A stretch of 64,000 nucleotides of DNA from Plantago major (lineage: Eukaryota; Streptophyta; Magnoliopsida; Lamiales; Plantaginaceae), in contig CM048841.1 of the NCBI GenBank assembly GCA_026545765.1, positions 69,810,217-69,874,216 on the forward strand, given 5' to 3'. Position 1 is the stretch's first letter. Each line of letters opens with the position of its first letter. Made by a program: the position numbers and the translations under genes. The notes under the pieces were generated by a model. The model was not told the DNA's origin, did no database searches, and saw only the letters and a program-made list of their open reading frames with translations. Of the stretch, positions 22,340 to 32,768 are shown piece by piece.

Positions 22340-23400
22340 AACTTCAAAATACAAGTCATGTTCTATAATATTTTTACCATGTTCTACGCAATTTGTCCCA
22401 TGATTCCATATTGTAGTTGTTCTGTCACCGTTATTGAGTAATTTTCAATATATCCCATGATCTCTGTCATATGCTCCATGGTCTCTGCATATGTCACCAA
22501 TAGATACTTATTTTTAAATGTACCCCATGATCTCTGTCATATGCTCCTTGATCTCGGTAATGCACCACATGATTCCATGTTCAGTGGTTTAAATGTCACC
22601 AGTAGAGACTCGTTTTGAACTGTAACCCATGATCTCTGTCATATGCTCCATGATCTCTGCAACGCACACCATGATTCCATGTTCAGTTGTTTACATGTCA
22701 CCAATATACTTGTTTTGAACTGTAACCCATGTTCTCTGACCTATGCTCCATGATCTCAGCAATGCACCCAATGATTCCATGTTATGTTGTTTACATGTCA
22801 CCAGTAGAGACTTGTTTTGAACTGTAACCCATGATCTTTGTCATATGCTCCATGATCTATGCAATGGACCCCATGATTCCATATAATGTTGTTTACATGT
22901 CACCAGTAGTGACTTGTTTTGAACTTTAACCCATGATCTCTGTCATATGCTCTATGATCTCGGCAATGCACCACATGATTCCATGTTCAGTTGTTTACAT
23001 GTAACCAGTAGAGACTTGTTTTGAACTGTAACCCATGATCTCTGTAATATGCTCCATGGTCTCTGCAATGCACTCCATGATTCCATGTTCAGTTGTTTAC
23101 ATGTCACCAGCAGAGACTTATTTTGAAATGTAACCCATGATCTCTGACATATGCTACATGATCTCTGCAATGCACTCCATGATTCCATGTTCAGTTGTTT
23201 ACATGTCACCAACAAAGACTTATTTTGAAATGTAACCTATGATTTCTGACATATGCTCCATAATCTCTGCAATGCACCCCATGATTCCATGTTCAGTTGT
23301 TTACATGTCACAGGTAGAGACTTGTTTTGAAATGTAACCTATGATCTTTGACATATGCTCCATGATCCCTGCAATGCAACCCATGATGCCATGTGAAGAT
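22340..23400. repeat. Tandem repeat, about 100-bp unit, about ten copies
   Basis: Successive units carry CCATGATCTCTG(T/A)CATATGCTCC, then GCAATGCACCCCATGATTCC, then TTGTTTACATGTCACC and AGAGACTTGTTTTGAA. The TTGTTTACATGTCAC landmark recurs at about 22687, 22788, 22889, 22990, 23094, 23199 and 23298, so the period is 98-105 bp. The minus-strand frame 22952-23215 only translates the repeat and is not taken as a gene. Confidence 0.9.
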
Positions 23401-23416
23401 AGTTAATATGTGTTAA

Positions 23417-23653
23417 TTGACTTGTGTAGCCATAGTTGTTAACAACTCAACCACTGTATCCATTGATGATGACTTTAACATCGCCGGAAGTTTGGTAGGA
23501 CGAACAACAAACAAGTTGGATGACATGATTTATATCGGAAACATGTTGCAAAAATTGGATTCTCTTTCAAAAGATGCGCATCGGGGCTTGATAGCAATGG
23601 GAAGGTATATCAAAAATACTTCAACAGGTTGTGCTTCAACAGGAGTAAAATGA
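23417..23653 (+). CDS. Unidentified 78-aa ORF inside the MULE
   Basis: It starts in the sequence after the satellite and contains STTVSIDDDFNIAGSLVG and NKLDDMIYIGNMLQKLDSLS, which read like real protein (acidic, amphipathic) rather than repeat. It ends at TGA 23651-23653. It may be the last exon of a captured or degenerate transposase-linked gene. I do not recognise a family. No paired upstream exon was found. Confidence 0.35.
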   Translation: MTCVAIVVNNSTTVSIDDDFNIAGSLVGRTTNKLDDMIYIGNMLQKLDSLSKDAHRGLIAMGRYIKNTSTGCASTGVK

Positions 23654-23859
23654 TCCAGAATTTACCAACACGAAAGGAAGGAAAAAACCAAAGAGTCAAA
23701 AGCAAACTTGAAAGGAAGAAGCCAATCACCACCGAGTTTGGAGACAAAGATCCACATAAACACTTGATATAATTCACTACTTTGTGTAATGATAACTTAG
23801 TATAGAACTTCTAAAACTATGTTAAGCAGTCGATGACCTCACTATGTCAACAATTTTAT

Positions 23860-24430
23860 TGTACCATGTTCTCAAACATCTCTGCCATGATCTCAATATA
23901 TTAAACCGTGATCTATTAAACCATGATCTCAACATATTAAACCATGATCTCAACGTATAACACCATGATCTTAATATATTAACCAACGATCTCAACATAT
24001 TACTCCATGATCTCAAAAGATTAAAACCATGATCTCAACATATTACACCATAATCTAAATGTATTACACCATTATCTAAATGTATTAAACCATGTTCTCA
24101 CGTTTTCTTGAAAATCATGATCTCAACATATAACACCATGATTTCAACTTATTGCACCATGATCTCAAAAGATTAAACCATGTTCTCAAGTTTTTCTTGA
24201 GAACCATGATCTCAGCATATAACACCATGATTTCAATATATAACACCATGATTTCAACTTATTACACTATGACTCAATATATTAAACCATGATCTCAAAA
24301 ATATTAAAGCATGATCTCAACATATTAACCCATGATATCAGCGTGTTAATTCATGTTTTCATGGTTTTCATAAAAACCATGATCTCAACATATTACACCA
24401 TGATTTCAACGTATCACATATGTTCTCAAA
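23860..24430. repeat. Short-unit CATGATCTC array
   Basis: Roughly two dozen imperfect units of about 20-26 bp of the form CCATGATCTCAACATATTA, some with TTTTCTTGAGAA or TATAACA variants. The unit shares CATGATCTC with the longer satellite upstream, so the two arrays are related. Non-coding. Confidence 0.85.
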
Positions 24431-24583
24431 AGGAGTTGAACCTGTGAAACACTTGTATATCAAATAGAAACCATATATTCAAATAGAAAATATTCAGTTA
24501 CATTTTTCTAACTAATGACTAATAAAAATATTTTTTGATGTTTCTTCACAACAATATGTTAAAAAACAATCTATCTTCACAAA

Positions 24584-24889
24584 TCAGTCAGTCTGTTCCT
24601 TCCTTTTATACCTTTTAACATCCCTCCTTTTCATCTCTGTCAATGTGACATCTTGTCCTTCAGAAATAGGCTCCATTTTTCCATTTGTAGCACTTGAACC
24701 AACATCTTTCTTCTTTGTTGCACTTGAACCAACATCCTTCTCCTTTGTCAAGGCTTTTTCCTCCTCCTTCTTTATCTTTTCAGAAAACTTCTTGTCATAA
24801 ATCCTCCTCAATGTAGTATGAATAGTTCTAGGTTTGCTAGAACTATAGTTCTCTGTTAGCAAATCGACAAACTCAGCTACACTGATCAA
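24584..24889 (-). CDS. Unidentified 101-aa charged ORF inside the MULE
   Basis: The minus-strand frame has an N-terminal segment ISVAEFVDLLTENY and then a Lys/Glu-rich stretch with the tandem KKKDVGSSATK / TKEKDVGSSAT, ending in KRRDVKRYKRKEQ. It looks like the tail of a nuclear protein with a basic patch. There is no recognised domain. Codon content differs from the satellite around it, so it may be a captured host fragment. Expression is unproven. Confidence 0.35.
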   Translation of the reverse strand: MISVAEFVDLLTENYSSSKPRTIHTTLRRIYDKKFSEKIKKEEEKALTKEKDVGSSATKKKDVGSSATNGKMEPISEGQDVTLTEMKRRDVKRYKRKEQTD

Positions 24890-25868
24890 CAGTGCATCCC
24901 TTCATCCATTAATATCAGCCAAGCACATTATTGAAATGATTTGAGCATGCAATATGCCCCTTTTTTATACCTATAGAAAAGAAGAAAAATATATGTTATA
25001 AAAAATATCACCCATGTTGTCAAACAAATAACCTATGTTAATAACAAACTAAAAAAACCAAACTGAAAACAAATACCATCAACTCAGGACATTTGATTTT
25101 TTTCACTTTAAACATCTCCATGTGCTTCATCAGGTACCACAGTCATTAGTATCTTCCGCAGTGAACACATAAAAAATGTTCTCATAAAACCATGATATCA
25201 AAGAAGTAACCCATGTTTCCAATGAATTTACCTATGATCTCAAGCATACTATACGATATCACAAAAAAACCATATGTTCCCTATCTTCCGCAGTCAACAC
25301 AGAATAATGTTCACAACACAAAAAAACGAGAAAAATCTTCATCACAAGTAACTGCCTTCCGCTTACGATTCCGACTACCATCCGTCGAACCTTCCCTGTC
25401 GTTCTTACCAACCAATATAGTACGAATAACTGCAAAACTCAGATAAACAACCACAAAATCCCCAAAATCTGAACAAAAAAAACCCTAACAAGCATAAAAG
25501 TGACGAAAAAGATCAAAATCACGAAGATAATCTCGAACAAAACACTTACATTCAAGTCTCAAACAAAATTAGGGTGAAAGCAGCAAGATTGAACAGTTGC
25601 AAGGAGAATCACGAAGAGAGAAAAAGACGAGGAAAAAGAGGAGAAAAAACGAGAGAAAAGAGGGGAAAGAGAGAAAAAATGGAAAAAAAAACTGTTGAAA
25701 TGAGTTTATATACCAACAATTCTAGTCCGGTCGGGTCGGGTCGGGTCGGGCAGTAGGATCTGCGGAATTATTTTCAAAAAGTAATATAAAGTGGTAAATT
25801 GCAATATAGTCCTGTCTCTAGATAGTTTATCTAGAGACCGTCTCTTAGGAGACTTTGTGTTAGGAGTA

Positions 25869-26155
25869 AACTTAATTAATTAATGGGACTTTTTCTTTCA
25901 TTTATATTAGTATTTGGCTCATTCGACTCTACGAGCAATCTGAATCGAATCGAAGTGTAGTATAAAAACAACTAAGCATTTGCACTAAACCCGAATGAAA
26001 TGAATCCGAAATTAATGAGTTTTCAGATGAAGAGAACATGGGCTTACTATCTACTTTGAAGTGATTAGGAATAATTAGCAGTCAACTTCTTTCGTTTCTC
26101 CAAGTCCTTAGGGAAATGGCATTGGTTTGACGCCTATATAGACAAATTTAGCTAG
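25869..26155. other. Intergenic between MULE and hAT element
   Basis: No gene seen. CTTTTTCTTTCATTTATATTAG at about 25890 and TTTGAAGTGATTAGGAATAATTAGCAG at about 26052 resemble the left flank of the MULE (about 21576 and 21620), suggesting an old local duplication. Confidence 0.4.
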
Positions 26156-26890
26156 TAGGGGTGGATCCAGGATATTTTTTAACTCTGGGCTAGATTTAAA
26201 ATTTCCGGCGTATGAAATTTTCGAATATGACGTAAATTTTGTGCACTTCATAATTCATGTACATTTTTAGTGCACATTTACAATGCATTTTACGTCACAT
26301 TTCTTATGCATTTTAGTTCACATTTACTATTTTTTAGGAGAAAATAAATAGAAAAAAAAATCATAATTTGCACGAAAACTAATGATGAAAATTTATATAT
26401 ATTACATGTAGTGAAATTCTTATAAAATGCACTATTTTTATTAATATGAGAAAAAAACCATATTACTCTACCAAAATAATTGACATACTCACTAAATTTA
26501 CAACAATGAGACTTATTATTTACTAAAATGAAGTGTTTTACCATAGATGTTCTTAGACTATATAATAAAAAGGAAACTAAATAAAATTAGTTTACATAGG
26601 TGAAAATTGAAATACCATCAAAATTCAAGAAAAAAATTGACAAAAAGATTATGAGAAAAGAAAATAAAACAAAAACATGTAAGTAGTAGGAATTGAACCG
26701 GGTTGATAAAGGCAACAACCTAAGTTGACACCACTAGGCTACATGACAATAACAACACTCATCACACATTCAAATTTAGAGAGAATCATGTACAATACAC
26801 AAATTTAAAAAAAAATGAAATTTTTGAAAATAATTTTTTATCCTTCTTTTTTGGGGCCCTGGGCTAGCCCGGGTGGTGGGTCCGCCCCTG
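26156..26890. mobile_element. hAT-like non-autonomous element, copy 1
   Basis: The left end TAGGGGTGGATCCAGG and right end ending GTCCGCCCCTG fit the widespread plant hAT terminus C/TAGGGGCGGA. About 735 bp, no transposase. It contains CTCTGGGCTAGATTTAAAATTTCCGGCG near the left end, and at 26689-26742 on the minus strand a tRNA-like pair of pol III boxes. No 8-bp duplication is seen: the left flank is TTAGCTAG and the right is TCCACATC. Confidence 0.75.
26689..26742 (-). promoter_or_regulatory. tRNA-like A box and B box (possible pol III promoter)
   Basis: On the minus strand GTAGCCTAGTGGT (26742-26730) fits the A box and GGTTCAATTCC (26699-26689) fits the B box, about 43 bases apart from A-box start to B-box start, as in tRNA genes. 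The rest does not fold as a full tRNA. A matching pair sits in copy 2 (28351-28404). SINE-like origin is inference. Confidence 0.5.
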
Positions 26891-27082
26891 TCCACATCAA
26901 CATTTTAATTGCACCTTCATCCCACCTACTTCCGGAAACAAGTTCTGGTCCAACTCTCAAAGTACCGGAATCGAAACATACGTTAACAATATGATTCAAA
27001 TTACTCTTGTATTCAATATAGTACTAGTGGTTTTGATGTAGCAACATTTTTTTCTTTCATATCAATATGATGATTTTGCAGC
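26891..27082. other. Duplicated flank (also at 28562-28640), then intron-like sequence
   Basis: CAACATTTTAATTGCACCTTCATCCCAC and ACAAGTTCTGGTCCAACTCTCAAA at 26898-26966 are nearly repeated right of hAT copy 2. Both copies can be read in one open frame (PSSH-L-ETSSGPTLK). Downstream at about 27030-27082 a T-rich stretch ends in GATTTTGCAG, a good splice acceptor. Confidence 0.4.
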
Positions 27083-27205
27083 TTCTTGTGTATTTACTTG
27101 CAGTGATGTGGATTTGGACCTTAGTACCGGTTGGCATCATCATCCTGCTATGGCGGCCATTTGCAGGAGGATTTAGATCAGGGTCGCCCCATTCAGATCA
27201 CTCTG
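27083..27205 (+). CDS. Candidate exon encoding a membrane helix, gene unknown
   Basis: Between an acceptor TTTTGCAG and a donor CACTCT/GTATGT an open frame reads LLVYLLAVMWIWTLVPVGI, then IILLWRPFAGG and FRSGSPHSDHS. The first part is a strong transmembrane segment and the end is polar. Splicing to an acceptor at about 27311 (ATGTAG/GACCGAG) would add a few residues and a stop, making this a short C-terminal exon. In the other frame, 27312-27459 is also open (DDDILLEIASLIREDV). I do not recognise the protein and no upstream exon is certain. Confidence 0.3.
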
Positions 27206-27707
27206 TATGTACTCTTGGATAAAATTAATATACTTTCTATTAAAATAATAATAAAATAATAAATAAAATAATTAGTTTGTAATGATTTGTTTACGTACAT
27301 GTATATGTAGGACCGAGATAGATGATGATATACTACTGGAAATTGCTTCCCTGATTCGGGAGGATGTTACATGTGAGTACTCCTCCCGAGAAAAGCGAAC
27401 TCTAGTCAACATTGACTTGCAATTTAGAAGTGTTAAGAAACACCTGCATAGTATATGATTCATAATGGCCATATTTTTAGGTATAATCACCTGTATCAAG
27501 CTGTTTGATTAGCGATTAAAATCGAGAAAACCAGATTAAAATAGGTGTTTTTAACAAAGTTTACGTGAACGGGTTTAACTTTTGACATCTAGGGTGATAT
27601 AGTATAAACCATAATCCTTATCCAAATGTCTAGCTAAGTAATCCATGCACAAAATAAAAATGAGGGGATAGTGGAACCCCCTATCTAAAGACCTCTACCC
27701 ATGCAAG

Positions 27708-28561
27708 TAGGGGCGTATCCAGGATTTTTATAAATCCTGGGCTAGATTTAAAATTTCCGGCGCATGAAACTTTTGAATATGACGCAAATATACACTTCAT
27801 AATTCATGTGCATTTTCAGTGCACATTCACAATGCATTTTACGTCACATTTCTTATGCATTTTTGTGCACATTTACTATTATTTTTTTAGGAGAAAATAA
27901 AAAGAATAGAAAAAAAATCATAATTTGCACGAAAACTAATGATGAAAATTGATATACATTACATGTAGTGAAATTCTTATAAAAGGCACCATTTTTATTA
28001 ATATGAGGAAAAAAATTGTTCTACCCAAATAATTGACACACTCACTAAATTTACAACAATGAGACTTATTGTTTAGTAAAATGAAGTGTTTTACCATAGA
28101 TGTTCTTAGATTATATAATAAAAAGGAAGCTAAATAAAATTAGTTTACAAAGGTGAAAATTAAAATACCATTAAAATTAAAGAAAAAAATCTTCTAAAAG
28201 ATTATAAGAAAAGACAATTGAAATGAAACAAGGAAAAATATATAAAATTAGTTTACAAAGGTGAAAATTGAAATACCATCAAAATTCACGAAAAATAATT
28301 TGACAAAAAGAGTATGAGAAAACAAAATAAAAATGAAACAAAAACATATAGGAATTGAACCGGGTTGATAAAGGCAAGAGCTTAAACTGACACCACTAGG
28401 CTACAGGACAATAACAACATTCATCACACATTCCAATTCATAGAGAATAATGTACAATACACAAAAAAAAAATTAAAAAAGAAAAACTGAAGTTTTTTAA
28501 ATATTTTTTTTCCTTCTTTTTTCGTGGGGTCTGGGCTAGCCCGGTGGTGGGTCCACCCCTG
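27708..28561. mobile_element. hAT-like non-autonomous element, copy 2
   Basis: Same family as copy 1: left end TAGGGGCGTATCCAGG, right end GGTGGGTCCACCCCTG, and the same interior (TTTCCGGCGCATGAAAC, ACGTCACATTTCTTATGCA). It is longer (854 bp) because about 120 bp containing AATTAGTTTACAAAGGTGAAAATT is duplicated inside. It carries the same minus-strand B box (28351-28361) and A box (28393-28404). No 8-bp duplication was found. Confidence 0.75.
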
Positions 28562-29280
28562 TCGACAGCAACATTTTAATTACACCTTCATCCCACGTCC
28601 TTTCGGAAACAAGTTCTGGTCCAACTCTCAAAAGATTGAGATCGGAGATAGATTTCCCAGTTTGTCACCCATCATAAGATTGCTTCAGAGTTACTTTGAA
28701 GTTTTTATTGATGGATTTCCAAAATGAAATGTGCACCTTGTTGGTATGAGTAGCGTTCTCGATTCCTTTAAACTCTATAAACATGACTTGAAACTTTTGG
28801 GATGTTATAAAATTTAAAATGTTAGTACTATTTTTCTCTCTAATTCTCTTTGGCAGTTTATGTAGCGTAGTACTTTGTTCATAAAATATATGGAGCCTTA
28901 TCGGTTAGTCATATAATTAGTGTTGTATTTACTTTAATAAATGGGTGAATTTCATCTAGGTACCTCTGTAAGATATATGTTCTAATTACACCTAAATACC
29001 AGTTAGTTCAAAATAACATATATGTTCATTTTTTCATTTTTTCGTTAACCAAAGTATTGATGCCAAACATGGCCTTATTTTACCAATTTAAAATGATAAC
29101 CCTCATTTCTTCCTAATTCAACTTATATCCTTTATTGTCCAATATATTTTTTGTTGAGTACTTTATCTATTGTTAATTAACAACTCCGATTGGATCAGAG
29201 CCGTTAATAGCAATGGGAGGACCTCTCTTCTCTCCACATATGTCCAAGTTGAGCATCTTAAATATCCATGCTCGACTCTG
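28562..29280. other. Intergenic upstream of PLP3
   Basis: It begins with the duplicated flank (28562-28640). The rest is AT-rich. GTGAATTTCATCTAGGTACC near 28944 resembles the start of a family also seen at 40680 (GCAAATTACATATGGACCCC), but no element boundary can be fixed. Confidence 0.4.
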
Positions 29281-29290
29281 ATTCGAGACA

Positions 29291-29306
29291 TTTATATATA
29301 TAAATA
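29291..29306 (+). promoter_or_regulatory. Candidate TATA box of PLP3
   Basis: TTTATATATATAAATAAATC lies about 590 bp before the PLP3 start codon. A 5' leader of that size would contain the CCAAA repeats at 29729-29754 and a possible leader intron at 29763-29873 (CAA/GTAATC...AAATTAG/GTTG). Position of transcription start is inferred. Confidence 0.4.
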
Positions 29307-29888
29307 AATCACCGATTCAAGTTAGTTAAAGGTTTGTTAGTTGGGGACTAGTTATAACTATGAATACATCTTCTTTGTTTCTATTATCAATCAACTCATT
29401 CACAAAATTATATAATTTCCTTCAGTAATTCGACTCATTCAATCACAGTTGTATAACGAAATCTCTAGTTTGATTAGTTATTGTTCTTCTCCAACGCCTA
29501 ATTCATGAACTTTCACAAGATCACTCAACAATGAAAGCATAACCGATGATGGCTCGATCTTATCATGGTTGAAATCACGGACTTGAAGCCACTCAATACG
29601 CGAATTTGTAATCGGTGCGTGAACTCGTTGATCATCCTGGTGGAACTAGGTGATCTAACTTGAATCGTGATTCCATCTTCTTCTTCTTCTACTTCTTCCC
29701 TTAGCTTTTCAGTGTACACTGTAGATTACCAAACCAAACCAAACCAAACCAAATCAAGGCAAGTAATCAACCAAAAAATATTTGCTCGGTTCTTAGTTGC
29801 CCAATTTCATCTTAAATTCTCGAAATCCTACTTGTTTGGTTTTGTTTTATTTCTGTAATTTTATTGAAATTAGGTTGTGAATCAAGAA

Positions 29889-32576
29889 ATGGATCCAGAT
29901 GCAGTGAAATCCACACTTCAGAATCTGGCTTTCGGCAATGTCTTGGCTGCTGCAGCTCGTGATGTACAAAAGGTATTATTAATTATTGCCACCTTCTCCA
30001 TACTATTTCGTTCAGCAGGAATTTTCCATGATAATAATACCTTCATTCGATACTAAATGGAACAGCAGCTTGTGTACTTGTATCATATCATAGTTGTAGC
30101 CTTGTAGGCAACAAATTAAAAGTTTTCGGTTAGTATTCAAAATCAATTTACTCTTTTTAAAGGATTGATTAAGGCTCTGTTTTCTTTCTTGTTCTCTTCA
30201 TCTCAAAAACCATTAATTTCAGTTCAAATTAGTTGTTTTTTATACTACAAATAAGTTCAGTTCAGTTTAGATACAGACGAAGAGAACAAAGCCTAACTAG
30301 TCTTATCGTCTCACTTGGATTTGGATTGATTAACTACTCGGTCTCATTTCTGCCTGCCAAGGAAGATTGATTACGGATGAGAAATACTTTCATATCTTTC
30401 GAATAAGTTTTAGGCTCAACTCGAGTTTTTTTTAAATTATTTTCCGTTCGTTTTAATTATTAGCTGATTCTTTTGAGGTTTTCAAGATAAAACTATTGTT
30501 TTTTTTAATCAATAACAACAATGTCGCTATAACAACAATTTGTAGGGATGTTTGGTGTAGTATATCTGTAGATAAATGTCGCTATATACTGACATTAGAG
30601 AAGGATTTTTTTCTTCTTTTACTTACAGTTTACTTTTGCAGGAGATGCTGGCTCAAGAGAAATCAAATGCATCCAGCTGTTTTAATGGGGAGGTTGATCT
30701 TGATGAATTGATGGATGTAAGTTGAAATACATTTCTGCAGTTTTATGTTTATTATATTTATACTTGTATACTTTGTCTACTGCACCCAGGACCCGGAGCT
30801 GGAAAAACTGCATGCTGACAGGATTGCTGCTCTCAAGGTCTATTGTTTGTCGTTCAAATGTTCTTCGTTATCAATGTAAAGGTTGAGATATACTACATAT
30901 AATCATATGCATACTTCTCTTACATCTCCTGGAATTCACTTACAGAAAGAAGCTGAGAAGCGGCAACAATTGAAAACCCAAGGGCACGGTGAGTACAGAA
31001 ATGTTACGGAACCAGACTTCTTGGGAGAAGTTACTGGCAGCGATAAAGTGATTTGTCACTTTTATCACCGAGAGTTCTATCGTTGCAAGTAAGGAAACTA
31101 TTAAACCTGTAATTTGAACTGTTTCTAGAAATTTGGGTACATTTAGTGTTTGTAACTTGAGGGAAGTTGTGACATATAGCAAGTACGTTAATCATGTAAA
31201 GGCTTGATTAGATAATGCTACAAATAAAAGTATATATGTAGGAATTTTTACTTCTTTGACGAACATGTGCCGCTAACTCATTACTTGTAACTTATGGTGT
31301 TGAATTCCTAGGATTATGGATAAACATTTGAAGACCCTTGCTCCAAGACATTTAAAGACCAAGTTCATTAAATTGGATGCTGAGGTCAGCTTTGAAAAGG
31401 CATTGTGTGGCATATATGTTTTAATTGTATATGCATTATATTTCGTTCAGAAATCTACAACTGAAAGGATCTTGAGTATACTGTCTTTGATTAATTTTGC
31501 AGAATGCTCCTTTCTTTGTTACTAAGCTAGGAATCAAAACATTGCCTTGTGTCATTGTATTCAGGTCAGAACCATTTCTTTCTTATCCAGCGCCTGGTTT
31601 TTACTATTGATATTAATATAGTTCCTTTTATCACATGAGTGATGCCATAAGCGGATCGATGCATCTTTCCAGTTGCATCCATAGCCTTAAGTTATTTGCC
31701 GGATTACTTCTCCTATCCTGATAAGCCATCGGGTATATGTCATTGTCTAATAGAGCTGTGGTCCTAAAAATCCATCATCCCTTTCTAGTCTTAGTTTTAC
31801 AATTATATCATTTGTGTTATGTTGTATTCTTAATTTTACAAACAAATCTTTAGTCTTACCATATATCGTTATGCAAATCTTATCGTTTTTGCTATGTTCT
31901 ATTTGGCCATTTCAGATTGCTCTTCAAATTTAGGATGTACAGCCATTTATTTCATCCTACTCGATGCTTTAGGAGTTTCCTTAACAATTCCTCATGCATT
32001 TCTGCTGTATCATTTGATGTTGTGATGCCATTACTCTCTGCCCAGAATTAAAGACAGTAGATATGATCGTTCTATTTTTTTTTTTTTTTCCTTCATGTAG
32101 CGATTTTGAGTTTGAAGGCTTTTGTAATATATTCTAGTCGAGAATCAATTTAGTATCAAATCTGCAAAGTCACGGCTCACTGTTCAGATGCCACTGTTAT
32201 CGATTAATTTAGTCACATCTGTATCTGGGATCTTAAGGGCCTGTAAATGTTGCAGTGACAGGATTGCAGTTAACTGTTTTCTGAGTGAAGTCAGAGACCT
32301 GGAGTTACAAAATTTTGCCTTAAGGGCTAACAATGTGCATACTTTGGAAATGACTCTGCAAATTCTTGTTTTTGTTATCCGGTTGCATGTGTTATCATCT
32401 TTTAGGATTATATTTTATGTACAACATCACATTTATAACATTTGAATGTTCGTCTCTACATCTAGGCAAGGAGTGGCATCAGATAGGCTCGTTGGATTTC
32501 ATGATTTGGGAGGTAAAGATGATTTTACCACAAGGACCCTCGAGGCTCTCCTGTTAAAGAAAGGTAATGCTCTTTA

Positions 32577-32609
<33 letters not shown>

Positions 32610-32768
32610 GCTTTCTTGTACCCCAAGACCTAAGTTACCTGTTTGTAGTTTCTAAACGGTTATATATCAGGTGCGATTGAGGAAACCAAACGGGAAGAAG
32701 ATGATGATGATCGTGAAGATTTACGAAGGACAGTGAGGTCATCTGCTTATGATTCTGATTCTGACTGA
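29889..32768 (+). CDS. PLP3: Phosducin-like protein 3 (PLP3/TXNDC9 family), eight exons
   Basis: Coding exons are 29889-29972, 30642-30716, 30790-30837, 30946-31088, 31312-31384, 31503-31564, 32466-32563 and 32671-32768, all with GT-AG introns. The joined length is 681 nt, or 226 residues, close to the family norm. The N-terminal helical part has NLAFGNVLAAAARDVQK and the acidic EVDLDELMDDPELEKL. The thioredoxin-fold part runs from about residue 80 (GHGEY) through DKVICHFYHREFYRCKIMDK, KTLPCVIVF, LVGFHDLGGKDDF. The tail is acidic and ends YDSDSD. As in other members, the thioredoxin CxxC is absent (one Cys, FYRCK), so it is not a redox enzyme. Group III phosducin-like proteins work with the CCT chaperonin; in Arabidopsis PLP3a/b act in tubulin folding and microtubule arrays. 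The exon structure is complete, so the gene is likely functional. Confidence 0.95.

Larger units (their letters stand above)
21650..25859. mobile_element. Mutator-like element (MULE) with satellite-filled interior
   Basis: The termini are GAGAAGGTCTCCTAAGAGAC on the left and the inverse of CACAAAGTCTCCTAAGAGAC on the right, with similarity extending through CCTAGATAAA (about 30 bp). A perfect 9-bp duplication TTAGGAGTA flanks it (21641-21649 and 25860-25868), the MULE hallmark. The 4.2-kb interior lacks a recognisable MULE transposase. It holds a roughly 100-bp satellite (22340-23400), a short-unit CATGATCTC array (23860-24430) and two weak ORFs (23417-23653 plus, 24584-24889 minus). It is probably a non-autonomous element. 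Confidence 0.85.

Noticed and set aside
22952..23215. 87-aa minus-strand ORF with three internal repeats
   Set aside because: It is only a translation of the roughly 100-bp satellite; the unit length happens to be divisible by three in this stretch.
22340..24430. CRISPR-like array
   Set aside because: Units are imperfect head-to-tail satellites with no unique spacers, and the genome is a plant.
26689..26742. Genuine tRNA gene on the minus strand
   Set aside because: Only A- and B-box-like sequence is present; acceptor and anticodon stems do not form.
31503..31564. Thioredoxin active-site CxxC in PLP3
   Set aside because: Cysteines at the end of exon 4 and in exon 6 are single and not in a CxxC arrangement; this is normal for the family.
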